Shown here piece after piece: positions 12,137 to 23,582 of a stretch of 64,000 nucleotides of DNA. The notes beneath the pieces are model-generated. The model was not told the origin of the DNA, did not search any database, and saw only the letters and a program-made list of their open reading frames with translations. Numbering within the stretch: the stretch's first letter is position 1; each line of letters begins with the position of its first letter. The DNA is from Sipunculus nudus (Eukaryota > Annelida > Sipuncula > Golfingiida > Sipunculidae), in NCBI GenBank assembly GCA_026874595.1, contig CM049308.1, positions 97,559,124-97,623,123 of the forward strand, read 5' to 3'. Both the position numbers and the translations under genes were made by a program.

Positions 12137-15030
12137 CATATATAACATAACCAGGACACTCCACATGTATGAAAACTGAGAAATAAAGGATATAACGGTA
12201 GAGTTAACATCCAGTTTAAGCTGCATCTTATTCATAATGGTTCTTTTATTCGTTCTCTCTGATATATCAGAAGGGCCGCTAATATATTTTGTAAGAACAT
12301 ATTCAAGGCTGAGTATGACCCGGGTCCCCCGGTGTGTAATTATCAGCCTTGCACCAAGGCAAGTCTGCGTCTAACCAGGCACCAGACATAATTCCGGGAT
12401 GTCCACTACTTGGTCAGCTGGGAGTACACCAACTCTGCGCCCTGCGCTATTCGGCCTCGCGGATGTGGTCTCACCCGGGGTAAAAAAACTATCAGGAAGA
12501 AATATACACAAAAATACTCATAACTTCTATGGCCACGTATGCCACGGCACGTATACCATGAGGGCCTACTGACTAGAAAGGTTCCTACCCAGGGAACGTT
12601 ACGTCATGTACCCGTTGCAGACAATTCGTAAGTCACCGTATGTGGTATTGTCAACATAATTTGTGATACCTCGCATATTGACATCCTAAAAACCCCGTAT
12701 TCCCCTCACTATTAAAATCCGTGCATGAAGTGCACGTGACTGATTGAACGACAGCCCTTACTTAAACTGCCCTATAAACATTAAACTGCCTTCTGCTTTA
12801 CAAAACATTTCCATAAAAAAATCCTTACGGACGGGTATTTCAAAATGAACAGGCAGATCTGTTGGAGCGCACCAGGAGCATAATTTCCTTTTGAAATGTG
12901 AGAACGGGAACTTCCTCCCTTCCCCTAATCACCCCCTCCCCCCAACCAACAACAAGTAGAAATCTTTTCCCCCTTGTGTATCTCTTGGATCCGCCAGTAG
13001 TTGTTACGCAATAATAATTGCTTCCGCCAGGAAGGTGTTCTTTCATCACACGTTCGTGAGGGTGTGTGTTAATTCATATCATGAACGGAATCTCATGGTA
13101 TGTTCAGGGCGTTTCGGTAATGGGCCAGTACGGAATCTCATGGTATGTTCAGGGCGTTTCGGTAATGGGCCAGTACAGAATCTCATGGTATGTTCAGGGC
13201 ATTTCGGTAATGGGCCAGTACAGAATCTCATGGTATGTTCAGTGCATTTCGGTAATGGGCCAGTACAGAATCTCATGGTATGTTCAGGGCATTTCGGTAA
13301 TGGGCCAGTACAGAATCTCATGGTATGTTCAGGGCATTTCGGTAATGGGCCAGTAGAGAATCTCATGGTATGTTCAGGGCATTTCGGTAATGGGCCAGTA
13401 CAGAATCTCATGGTATGTTCAGGGCATTTCGGTAATGGGCCAGTACAGAATCTCATGGTATGTTCAGGGCATTTCGGTAATGGGCCAGTACAGAATCTCA
13501 TGGTATGTTCAGGGCATTTCGGTAATGGGCCAGTACAGAATCTCATGGTTTGTTCAGGGCATTTCGGTAATGGGCCAGTACAGAATCTCATGGTATGTTC
13601 AGGGCATTTCGGTAATGGGCCAGTACAGAATCTCATGGTATGTTCAGGGCATTTCGGTAATGGGCCAGTACAGAATCTCATGGTATGTTCAGGGCATTTC
13701 GGTAACTGGCCAGTACAGAATCTCATGGTATGTTCAGGGCATTTCGGTAATGGGCCAGTACAGAATCTCATGGTATGTTCAGGGCATTTCGGTAATGGGC
13801 CAGTACAGAATCTCATGGCATGTTCAGGGCATTTCGGTAATGGGCCAGTACAGAATCTCATGGTATGTTCAGGGCATTTCGGTAATGGGCCAGTACAGAA
13901 TCTCATGGTATGTTCAGGGCATTTCGGTAATGGGCCAGTACAGAATCTCATGGTATGTTCAGGGCATTTCGGTAATGGGCCAGTACAGAATCTCATGGTA
14001 TGTTCAGGGCGTTTCGGTAATGGGCCAGTACAGAATCTCATGGTATGTTCAGGGCATTTCGGTAATGGGCCAGTACAGAATCTCATGGTATGTTCAGGGC
14101 ATTTCGGTAATGGGCCAGTACAGAATCTCATGGTATGTTCAGGGCATTTCGGTAATGGGCCAGTACAGAATCTCATGGTATGTTCAGGGCATTTCGGTAA
14201 TGGGCCAGTACAGAATCTCATGGTATGTTCAGGGCATTTCGGTAATGGGCCAGCACAGAATCTCATGGTATGTTCAGGGCATTTCGGTAATGGGCCAGTA
14301 CAGAATCTTATGGTATGTTCAGGGCATTTCGGTAATGGGCCAGTACAGAATCTCATGGTATGTTCAGGGCATTTCGGTAATGGGCCAGTACAGAATCTCA
14401 TGGTATGTTCAGGGCATTTCGGTAATGGGCCAGTACAGAATCTCATGGTATGTTCAGGGCATTTCGGTAATGGGCCAGTACAGAATCTCATGGTATGTTC
14501 AGGGCGTTTCGGTAATGGGCCAGTACAGAATCTCATGGTATGTTCAGGGCATTTCGGTAATGGGCCAGTACAGAATTTCATGGTATGTTCAGGGCATTTC
14601 GGTAATGGGCAAGTACAGAATCTCATGGTATGTTCAGGGCATTTCGGTAATGGGCCAGTACAGAATCTCATGGTATGTTCAGGGCATTTCGGTAATGGGC
14701 CAGTACAGAATCGTTTAGATTTTGGTGTGAATCGGATCCGGATTCAGGAAGGTCCTCAAGGGATATTTATATATGTAAAGTCACTTATGCGCGAATGAAC
14801 GTGGAAGTATGGGCCGAATATGTGAATGCAAACCGGGTTTTGGGAGCATTTGACAATAGAACCCCCTAAATGGCTTGCATTGCTTAGAATGCATTTTTCT
14901 AATATGGTTCATGTTTTATACCTTGAAAATTCGTGAATTATTTAATTTGTGAAATAAATGACGGGATTCCACAAACGGAGGAATCATGTCACTGTGACGT
15001 CGTTGTCTGTCTGTCTGAACCACGTGCTCG
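12137..15030. repeat. Complex repeat copy 1 (large internal minisatellite)
   Basis: Nearly identical by eye to 16,023-17,170 in its left ~0.95 kb. The right flank (agaatcgtttagatttt ... gggatatttat ... tgacgtcgttgtct) is also shared. The copies differ in the minisatellite they enclose (36 against 2 units) and in about 200 bp near 14,790-14,995 that copy 2 lacks. A conserved left block, variable tandem array and conserved right block recall non-autonomous Helentron-type elements of molluscs (pearl/MINE type). I cannot see diagnostic ends, so the class is unproven. Confidence 0.75.
13086..14711. repeat. 45-bp minisatellite, 36 copies
   Basis: Perfect 45-bp periodicity (tctcatggtatgttcaggg, then cgg/taatgggccagtac). 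The first two units carry 'ggcgtttcgg' and 'cggaatc', the same as the two-unit array of the sister repeat at 16,970. Nearly all later units carry 'ggcatttcgg' and 'cagaatc', so amplification worked from a later unit. The period is divisible by three and lacks stops in several frames, which creates open frames of ~587 codons on plus (13,035-14,798) and ~530 on minus. Simultaneous openness on both strands, no conserved flank and absence in the sister copy argue against a protein. Confidence 0.95.
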
Positions 15031-15480
15031 TGCTCACACACACTGACTCAAGGCTCACAGTAAAGACAGAGACCAGCATATAAGATAAACGTATCTTTAA
15101 TGCAGTTACCCTAACTAGTATAAAAATTCCCTATCTACTCAGTAAATTCAAGAGATCTTTTTGGAACCCTGGAGCGCCCAAACGATCCACTACACTCTGA
15201 CATCGTCACCCAGACTACCAGTTCTTCTGTGCTGGACTCGTGCGCCCTCAGTCCCCGGTTAGTCACTGCCCAGACCAGCCGTGTCTCGATACCTCTCATC
15301 CTCGACTGATGATCTCTCTCTGTCCGGCCGGCCACACTAGAGCTCCCTCTCTCGGTCTCGTTAGCAAACCCTGCGTCGACCGTGCAGTTCTGCGGTGCTG
15401 GTCTGCGTCTTGTTATGGGTTCATAACTGAATTGAGATTTCAGTTATTGGGATCCTCTTATGGAAAAGCGTAGCAAAGGT
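15031..15480. other. GC-richer island, possible minus-strand LTR-like fragment
   Basis: About 15,150-15,420 is clearly richer in G+C than its surroundings and has runs of tct/ctc. Read on minus it is purine-rich (gagaccgagagagggagctc) and followed by an AT-rich stretch, like an LTR leader. No inverted TG...CA ends, polypurine tract or partner copy is seen, so it stays unassigned. Confidence 0.25.
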
Positions 15481-16022
15481 ACATTATGATATTTGCAAAA
15501 TAAACAGAGAAAATGGAGGCAATTAAGCAAATTTCTCACCAATAATGGCTAACATTCTGGAGCAAAAAAAATAATGTAGGAGTGTTCTTATAAGGAAATT
15601 GCTAAGATTTCAGCTCCTGTTGATTTTCTGGAGCCTGCCATGCTGTCATGTTTATCTTTTGTCACATGACCCCGTCCTTGACCTTATTGATATTAGAAAA
15701 ATTGTCCTTTGATTTTTGTCCCAAATAAATTATAGTGAATATTGTTTCTATAACTTCTATTGGCAAATTTGTGAAAAAAACTTAAAAGATATAGCCATAA
15801 ACTTAAAAAAGGACTTAGTGTAGCAAAACATTTTCATTAATTCTTAAGCATTATTTATGAACTGAGATGTTTTGTAATAGATTTATTAGCAATAAATTAC
15901 TCTGGTACACCAGAGGTCAGGTCACAGGTCAGGTCATGGGTGACCAGAGTTCATGCCTCAGCAACATGGCTGTGTCAGTGACCATCTTCTGCTCTTCTCT
16001 ACATGATAAAATGTTGTTTTAT
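15481..16022. other. Spacer, nothing recognised
   Basis: AT-rich sequence between the two complex repeat copies, with no open frame or repeat identified. Confidence 0.45.
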
Positions 16023-17170
16023 CATATATAACATAAACAGGACACTCCACATGTATGAAAACTGACAAATAAAGGATATAACGGTAGAGTTAACATCCAG
16101 TTTAAGCTGCATCTTATTCATAATGGTTCTTTTATTCGTTCTCTCTGATATATCAGAAGGGCCGCTAATATATTTTGTAAGAACATATTCAAGGCTGAGT
16201 ATGACCCGGGTCCCCCGGTGTGTAATTATCAGCCTTGCACCAAGGCAAGTCTGCGTCTAACCAGGCACCAGACATAATTCCGGGATGTCCACTACTTGGT
16301 CAGCTGGGAGTACACCAACTCTGCGCCCTGCGCTATTCGGCCTCGCGGATGTGGTCTCACCCGGGGTAAAAAAACTATCAGGAAGAAATATACACAAAAA
16401 TACTCATAACTTCTATGGCCACGTATGCCACGGCACGTATACCATGAGGGCCTACTGACTAGAAAGGTTCCTACCCAGGGAACGTTACGTCATGTACCCG
16501 TTGCAGACAATTCGTAAGTCACCGTATGTGGTATTGTCAACATAATTTGTGATACCTCGCATATTGACATCCTAAAAACCCCGTATTTCCCTCACTATTA
16601 AAATCCATGCATGAAGTGCACGTGACTGATTGAACGACAGCCCTTACTTAAACTGCCCTATAATCATTAAACTGCCTTCTGCTTTACAAAACATTTCCAT
16701 AAAAAATCCTTACGGACGGGTATTTCAAAATGAACAGGCAGATCTGTTGGAGCGCACCAGGAGCATAATTTCCTTTTGAAATGTGAGAACGGGAACTTCC
16801 TCCCTTCCCCTAATCACCCCCTCCCCCCAACCAACAACAAGTAGAAATCTTTTCCCCCTTGTGTATCTATTGGATCCGCCAGTAGTTGTTACGCAATAAT
16901 AACTGCTTCCGCCAGGAAGGTGTTCTTTCATCACACGTTCGTGAGGGTGTGTTAATTCATATCATGAACGGAATCTCATGGTATGTTCAGGGCGTTTCGG
17001 TAATGGGCCAGTACGGAATCTCATGGTATGTTCAGGGCGTTTCGGTAATGGGCCAGTACAGAATCGTTTAGATTTTTGTGTGAATCGGATCCGTATTAAG
17101 GAACGTCATCAAGGGATATTTATAAATGTAGAGTCACTCGTGACGTCGTTGTCTCTCTGTCTGGTGTCGG
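16023..17170. repeat. Complex repeat copy 2 (only two minisatellite units)
   Basis: Direct-orientation sister of 12,137-15,030, starting at the same catatataacataa. Substitutions are few (for example tgagaa/tgacaa near the start). The enclosed 45-bp repeat at about 16,970-17,065 has two units. Past the array it lacks about 200 bp present in copy 1; the deletion boundary falls at a short shared gtcact, suggesting microhomology-mediated loss. Confidence 0.8.
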
Positions 17171-19500
17171 CCAAATTACAACAAGCGCTCATTCAACCAG
17201 AATGGCAAAACAAAGAGTGACAGTACACCCATGTGTTGGGAAATTTTTAACGCGTCACAGTCACATCATCAGTTATTCAGTATTTTAGTAATTCTGAAAA
17301 ATGTTGTTCATTGATATTTTAGGAACATATTTGTTAATACCTCAAATTCTTTTTACAGTTTGAACTTAGATCCTATTTTCCTGCAAAATTACATTATTTA
17401 GTCGCCAAAATATGGGGATATGGTATGTTATATTGAAAATGTCCCCAGTCAAATTGCCCCCTTGCAAGGCACATTCGTGAAAAAAAGTAACTGAACTTAT
17501 ATTGTTTTGCTTACAACCTGTCGGGTCGCTTTGGTGGGGTAGTCCGTTCCGTTAGCTCTTGTAAGTGTTAAAGTATTCTTTTGCTCTTTCCTTGAATAAC
17601 ATGATGCAGACTGATATATGTAAAAAGTGAGATTTTATATGTAAAAAAGAGAAAGGAGATGTTCACATTATCAGCAATCATCGCTACAGCTTCCACTGTC
17701 GATCTAACATTAGGGTCTATGCATTTGGCAAAACTCTCGGCTGCTTCCGAATATGATATAATCTTATTTAATAATAATTTTTGTAATTCTTCCAAATATC
17801 AGTTTGTTTTGTCGTTATTATGAACACTATTGTGTTGATAGTTTAGAAAGCATGAGGAGCATGAACTGTGCTTTGGATAACCCCTTGAACGTTTCCCCCA
17901 TTGAGGGAAAAATGATGTCTGTTTTTAATGAACTTTTAAATTAGGCCTTGTCTGCTTTCTGTGTTAAGGTTTGGTATGCACGTATAAAGTAACTGAAATA
18001 CAAAATTTTTATTCAGATTAAAATATTAGTTAAATAACTCATAATTTTCTTACACGAAACGTTTTCATGTATTCTTAAGGTTTCCATCTTTTCTTCAAAT
18101 TATTTTGATATATTTAGTGTATGCATGATAGTATACATGGCTTTAATACAGAAATGTGAGAACGGACATAATAACAATAAATCTATTATACCACTTTTAC
18201 ATGTTATGCATGCATGTTGATATTTTATGCTTTACGAATACCAATAAGTGAATTAACACTAACATAACTTTGCATACATTGCACTGCTGGTTTATATTAT
18301 TCTTTGCACTTATTTCATACAATGTTAACAACATTGTTAATAACCTGAATATCCTATGATTATCTAAATAATATTCTATAATTAACTCCTAATAATGGTC
18401 ATACTAGTACAGGAAATAACAATATATGTTATATTCAGTTACAATATTCTGCATATATATGTTTGCTTGTATATTACTGTCATGCTGTTTGATCATGTTT
18501 AAAATTCCAATTACTCTCAGGGCCTTGTGGAAGATCAGTATATTCTGAACAAGCCACCCTGAATAAAGATTATTAATAAATAAAATAAAAAAAATAAATA
18601 AAAAGAATAAAACGTTCCAGTGCATCTCTCTCTCTCTTGCCGTATATTCTCTATTGTTGGTACCAAACACTAGATGGAGAATACAGAGTTGAGTTAATCC
18701 GTATAAGTGAACGGGTACAATAACGAGAATACGTGGAGGGGGCCCGGAAACCTCTTTGTACTACGCTCTTTACACAGCGCTTTACCTATAGGCCACCTAC
18801 CTATATCGTTAGCTCTGTTTGTTATGACCTTGTATCCTGAATGTCTACACCAGAGGGGAGCACTGTATTTTTTGTCCAATCAGATGAGACCCTGTGCTGG
18901 AAGCAAAACGGTTTACCAGCCAAGCGAGGAATACACGAAGCCAATGCTGTTCATTTCGTTTTGAGTGACAGCTCATCGCCCCGGAGACCGTTTGAACAGG
19001 CCACAGGCTCAGGGAGAATCGCCCCACTCGTGGTTTCTGGGCGGAGCCTGATGCCTATCGAGTGTTTGTTGACTTGAAATAAATATTAAAATATGATATA
19101 TTTTGTCATGAAAAGTGTTAAGTGGTTCAGTATTCTACTTCTGGGTGGAAGATTTTCTTTCATAGACAATGCCTAAAATGGTCTAGTATTTTCCTTGGAG
19201 TAAATTTAGTTTCACATCAGTAACACCTGTTCAAATGTTTAAGAAATGAGGCTCTGTCACTATAGAGCGTTTTTATTGTTTATTGTGGTGTTGCACCTTT
19301 AAGTAAGTATAGTATCACCAGATGATTGTTTCTCGAAATTAATGTATATTAATATGCCGTATAATGTTTCGATGTTAGCGTGGAGACGTATGTTTAGGGA
19401 ACTCAGATGTTTTATCTTATGGCAGTTTCAGTTCAGCCATTACTCGACGAGAATTTTTTCATGCTTTGAGCGGCAGGTCTGCATGATATTGTAAGGCGAT
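17171..19500. other. Intergenic AT-rich DNA, no convincing gene
   Basis: Only short open frames. A minus-strand frame at 17,568-17,795 has a soluble-protein look but no recognisable family. About 18,690-19,080 is less AT-rich and ends with an aataaa. I cannot support a gene here. Confidence 0.4.
18500..18615 (+). mobile_element. Possible 3' tail of a non-LTR retrotransposon
   Basis: The stretch ggccttgtggaagatcag ... ccctgaataaagattat followed by an A-rich (attaataa/aataaa) tract has the form of a truncated LINE or SINE 3' end. No coding sequence is recognisable upstream. Confidence 0.35.
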
Positions 19501-20263
19501 AGGCTAGAGGCGATGTCAGTATGTATGACTTAGGCATGGGTATATATGCTCAGTGCATCGAGAGTCATAGACTTAGGGCGGTCAGTGAAGCTCACAAACG
19601 GACCTGTGAGTTATATTTACAGAAGGACTTGTACATAGCCGATAATCATTAACCGTGGTGAAAGCCAGGAACAGACCAGGGAAATATACACTATCTAAGA
19701 TCTTTTCGTGGTACCGAACATTGACTCGAGTTGTATCATGTTCGTGTGCGGATAATGGAATTATCCAGAGTGAATGACAGGGGCAGCTGCGTGTCCTGCG
19801 GACATTGTCCTCGTGATGTGACAGTGGAGGCTATTAGCCTATCATATGTGTTTTCGAGAGGTGGTTTCCAAAGAAAGAGACTCTGGTAAACCAGCAATTT
19901 GTCCAGCGGAAAGAAGCACCAGTGTTCAGTGTTTGTACAGAGACACAGGGCTATATTCCTAGACTGTGACGTGCGCGACGGTCAAGTGACCAGCGGGTAA
20001 GCTTCAGTGTTGAAAGAACATTCTCTGTTGTGTTACCGGATTAGGATTAAACAGGACTCTGTGATGTGTGCATATAGGACTTAGTGGATATTGTAAAGAT
20101 TGTGTGGAACATCGTCTCCAGTGAATTGTAAGTAATTTTATTTAATTATATTTTATTGTTCACGTTACACGTGCCTTTCTCGTTTCTGGAGTTTATGTGT
20201 GAGCTTCCGCCATCTCAATTCCCCGTTAAAGGAACCTGGAAGTCCATTTCTTCAGGGTTGTAA
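19501..20263 (+). other. Candidate diverged 5' LTR/leader of the gypsy element
   Basis: The stretch ends in ttgtaaca at 20,263, like the gtaaca end of the 3' LTR, followed by ggctctcaaggc, which could be a primer-binding site. It has a TATA-like ggtatatatgctc near 19,540. Sequence similarity to the 3' LTR at 23,583-24,336 is too weak by eye to call a matching LTR pair, and the 5' start is not found. Confidence 0.3.
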
Positions 20264-20429
20264 CAGGCTCTCAAGGCTAAATTTAAATGACTCTCGTTCC
20301 CGTATGTATATATTTCATAGAACGATCGTGAGTATATAGCTAAAGATACCTGTATATATTTTATAGAACGATCGTGAGTATATACCTATAGATACAACTA
20401 AGACGCTCATATACGTACTACAATTCCCA

Positions 20430-21045
20430 ATGTCGCAAAATTGTGCTTTAAATACTAGGAACTTCCAGATTATTTCAAAGAATGATTTTTCACTAAAACA
20501 TATTATTGTTGCTACAGTAGACAGTTTGACAAGGCGTTTATCGGAACTTGAGAATACTGTGGGTGATTTAAGTGAGGAACTGGATAAGCAACAGCAATTT
20601 TCACGGAGCTCAATTAGCTGATGATTATTCATTAACACACAAAATGTCCTTTACTAGCAAACCAAACCAGTCATTCACAAACAAGAACGTAAATCAGTAT
20701 GGTCAAAAGAAGTTTAAAGCGCAGTCACCCAGTACTAGTGGTCCTGATAGTTCAGCAATGTCCATTGCTACACCTCAGTCCACGTCCCCTGTGCCTGAAT
20801 CCAAACAAGGCCAGTCATTTTCAAAGAAAATCTGTAATTACTGCAAGAAGGTAGGTCATCTAATATTTGACTGCTGGAAACTTGTGAATAAACCAAATAG
20901 CAAACCTTCTGGTCTTGTTTCAAAATCTATGCACCGCATAGTACAAGAGCTAGGCTATGTGTTAATAAGGGGTACAACTCCTATTGACTCTAATAAAGAG
21001 TTTGATGCTACGGAGGCCCCCGTGCGGTCTGAATTCAAAGAATAA
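20430..21045 (+). pseudogene. Gag remnant with CCHC zinc knuckle
   Basis: Two overlapping frames (20,430-20,621 and 20,572-21,045) look like one Gag broken by a frameshift near 20,600. The first has a coiled-coil-like segment (RRLSELENTVGDLSEELDKQ). The second is Ser/Pro/Gln-rich and carries a CX2CX4HX4C knuckle (CNYCKKVGHLIFDC) that would bind retroelement RNA. Downstream, 21,050-21,300 has degenerate repeats encoding D-S-C-E-E-like acidic motifs with stops, probably the Gag-Pro linker. The N-terminal capsid part is not recognised. Confidence 0.75.
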
Positions 21046-21308
21046 TCCATAGCTTGCGGGGTAAAAACCTCATTTGATTCCTGCGAGGAATTAGATAAGG
21101 CTAGGTCCTTTCAAGACTCCTGCGAGGAGTAACCTCTAAATAAGGCTAAGTCCTTTTATGACTATTGTGAGAGTATTTCAAATGAGGCCAGGTCCTCTTA
21201 TGACAAACAGAAATTTGATTCTGCTGAGGAAAATTCCTCTGTTGACTCCCATGAGGAGTTGAAGATAAAAAGGATGTAGATTCCTCTAATGACTCTGAAA
21301 AAGAGTTT

Positions 21309-21799
21309 ATGACTGACACTGTCAATGTCAGTTCTTTGTTTGAGGAAACTGAGGTAGTAGATTCCTCTCCTGACTCCGAAATGGAGATATTTGAGCCATT
21401 CATACATGATGGTTTTGTATCACTTTCAAGTGATTTTTCAGATTCTACCCCAATAAGAATTTTGAGGGACTCTGGTTCAGGCCAGACTCTCATGTTAGCA
21501 AACACTTTTCTAATAGGTCCATTACTGGTGCACATGCACTTGTTAATGGTGTGTTTTCAGACAAGCACACTTCAGTTTCGCTTCACAGTATACATTTAAA
21601 GTCAGATTTGATTTCTAGGAATATTACAGTGGACATAAGAACTACTTTACCCTTTAAGGGAAATCAGTTGCTACTAGCCAATGATGTTGCAGGTGACAAA
21701 GTACAGCCTGTACCAATAGTGACAGAAAGGCCGTCACTTGATCAAGACACTGATCCTGAAAATCAGGAAATTCCTGTATCCTTCATGTGCTGTAACTAG
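21309..21799 (+). pseudogene. Retropepsin-like protease remnant
   Basis: The frame has ILRDSGSGQTLML, matching the retropepsin active-site D-S/T-G with flanking hydrophobics. After a frame change the sequence continues (residues ALVNGVFSDKHTSVSLHSI) to LLLANDVAGDKV, which fits the protease C-terminal 'LGNDLAGGKV'-type motif of Gmr1-like elements. It would process Gag-Pol as a dimer. The frame change near 21,540 disables it. Confidence 0.65.
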
Positions 21800-22022
21800 A
21801 TCTGACCAAGAAAAACACACATGAGGATAATGGTCCAGATAATAACAGTCTGGGAGTCACTAGTGACTCGTCTAACGACTCGCCCGTACAGGATACAGCA
21901 TTTTCAAGGTCAGAACTTATCGCGAAACAGCATAAGGACCCTGATATTTTATGTTTGTTTCCCAGGGCAGTTTCTAAAGATGAACTGTCACAGAACCCAG
22001 TTTGTTTCTATGTTAAAATGCA

Positions 22023-22711
22023 GTGATTATGTGTAAATGGCGACCACCTGATGTATGCGCTGATGATGAGTGGGCCATCAAGCATCAAATAGTAATGCCC
22101 CAAAGATATCGCAGTGAAATTCCAAGCATGGCACATGAGGCTCCTTTGTCTGGCCATTTAGGTATAAATAAACTTATCAGAAAGTTAGTACACACTTCTA
22201 TTGGCCTTACCAGGAAAGATGTTGCACAATATTGTAAATCATGCCTTACATACCAGATGGTAGGAAAGCCCAATCAGAATCCTCTTAAAGCCCCACTTAG
22301 GCCTATTCCTGCTTTCGAGGAACCATTTAGTAGGATTATTCTTGATTGTGTTGGACCACTACCCAAACAAAAACTGGACATGAATACTTGGTGACAATTT
22401 TGTGCGCATCTACCAGGTTCCCTGAGGCAATACCATTGCGCAAAGTTAATACCAACAGTGTTGTCAAGGCTCTGACCAAGTTTTTGTTACAACTTTTGGA
22501 TTGCCAAAATCCGTCCAGTCTGACCAAGGGTCTAATTTTATGTCTGGCTTATTCCAGCAAGTTATACTTGACATAGGTATAAAACAGTATAGATCTTCTT
22601 CATACCATCCTGAATGTCAGGGCGCCCTCGAGCGTTTTCACCAGACATTAAAAAACATGATTAGGACCTATTGCTATGACACTCAGAAAGACTAGGATCA
22701 AGGAATCTACC
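22023..22711 (+). pseudogene. Integrase remnant (zinc-binding domain plus DDE core)
   Basis: The zinc domain has HEAPLSGHLG followed by CKSC (H-H-C-C). The catalytic triad is visible in order: the first D in ILDCVGPLP, the second D in SDQGSNF and E in GALERFHQTLK. At least two frameshifts (near 22,370 and 22,500) and a stop near 22,694 break it. The integrase ends abruptly at 'LLF' and runs straight into RT sequence, so the C-terminal domain is missing. The position upstream of RT is the notable feature. Confidence 0.85.
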
Positions 22712-23450
22712 TATTGCTGTTTGAAAGACTCAGTGAAGCACGTCTGACCATCAACTTAGTAAAATCTGAGTTTTGTCATGCACAAGTAACGTTTTTGGGT
22801 CATATTGTAGGGCAGGGTCAAGTAAAACCTGTTGATGCTAAAATAAGTGTTATTTCTGCATTTCCTAGACCAGAGAACAAAAAGTTCTTCGTATGGTTGG
22901 ATACTACAGGAAGTTTTCTCCAAATTTTTCTGCTGTAGCTGAACCTTTGACCACATTGTTAAAGAAGAAACAAAAGTTTGTATGGAATGTTCAGTGTGAA
23001 AATGCATTTCAGACTTTTAAAGCAATTCTGCAAAGTTCACCAGTTTTGGTAGCTCCAGACTTTCTGTACCTTTTAAGTTAGCTGTAGATGCTAGTGATAC
23101 TGCTGTTGGTGCTGTGTTGTTACAAGAAGGCAATGATGGCATAGATCATCCAATTTGTTATTTATCAAGATAGTTTAATGCAAACCAGAAAAACTACTTC
23201 ACTATTGAAAAAGAATGTTTGGTTTTGATTTTGGCAGTGCAACATTTTGAAGTTTATGTTACTTCATCAGTCAAGCCTATCATTGTCTTCAGTGATCAAA
23301 TTCCCCTCACGTTCATGAACAAGTTCAAGTGTTAAAATCAAAGGTTGTTGAGATGGAGTTTGTTGTTCATACAACATTACAACCTTGAAATGAAACACAT
23401 TTAAAGGAAAGACAAGGTACTTGCTGATTGCTTATCGAGATGTTTATGAA
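22712..23450 (+). pseudogene. RT C-terminus and RNase H remnant
   Basis: This begins just after where the YxDD box should be (FERLSEARLTINLVKSEFC, FLGHIVGQGQVKP), then MVGYYRKFSPNFSAVAEPL, FVWNVQCENAFQTFK and, after a frameshift near 23,065, RNase H motifs LAVDASDTAVGAVLLQ, YFTIEKECL, VFSDQIPLTFM and KVLADCLSR. Fingers and palm with the catalytic aspartates are deleted, and in-frame stops occur near 23,172 and 23,333. No integrase follows: the sequence decays into the polypurine tract. Confidence 0.85.
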
Positions 23451-23571
23451 ATGTTGTAAACGAGATGTTTAAGTAATGTTGTAAATAAGATGGTTTTGAA
23501 ATGTTGAAATAATTTAGTGATTGTGATCGCAAAAGGAAAGTTTTGAGAAAACTTTCTTTTTTTTTTCTTAC

Positions 23572-23582
23572 AGGAGGGGGAG
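23572..23582 (+). other. Polypurine tract
   Basis: aggagggggag sits immediately before the TGTTAC start of the LTR, the position and composition expected for the plus-strand primer of an LTR retrotransposon. Confidence 0.85.

Noticed and set aside
13035-14798. 587-residue repeat protein
   Set aside because: Frame openness follows from the 45-bp stop-free unit; it is open in other frames too, and the sister locus has two units.
15040-15480. Second LTR of the gypsy family
   Set aside because: No TGTTAC/GTAACA ends and no shared blocks with the two recognised LTRs.
17568-17795. Minus-strand exon-like frame (75 codons)
   Set aside because: Plausible composition in its first ~45 residues, but no family, splice partner or conservation evidence.
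18780-18830. Possible tRNA-like or SINE head around cgttagctctg
   Set aside because: No A and B boxes at proper spacing and no cloverleaf could be drawn on either strand.
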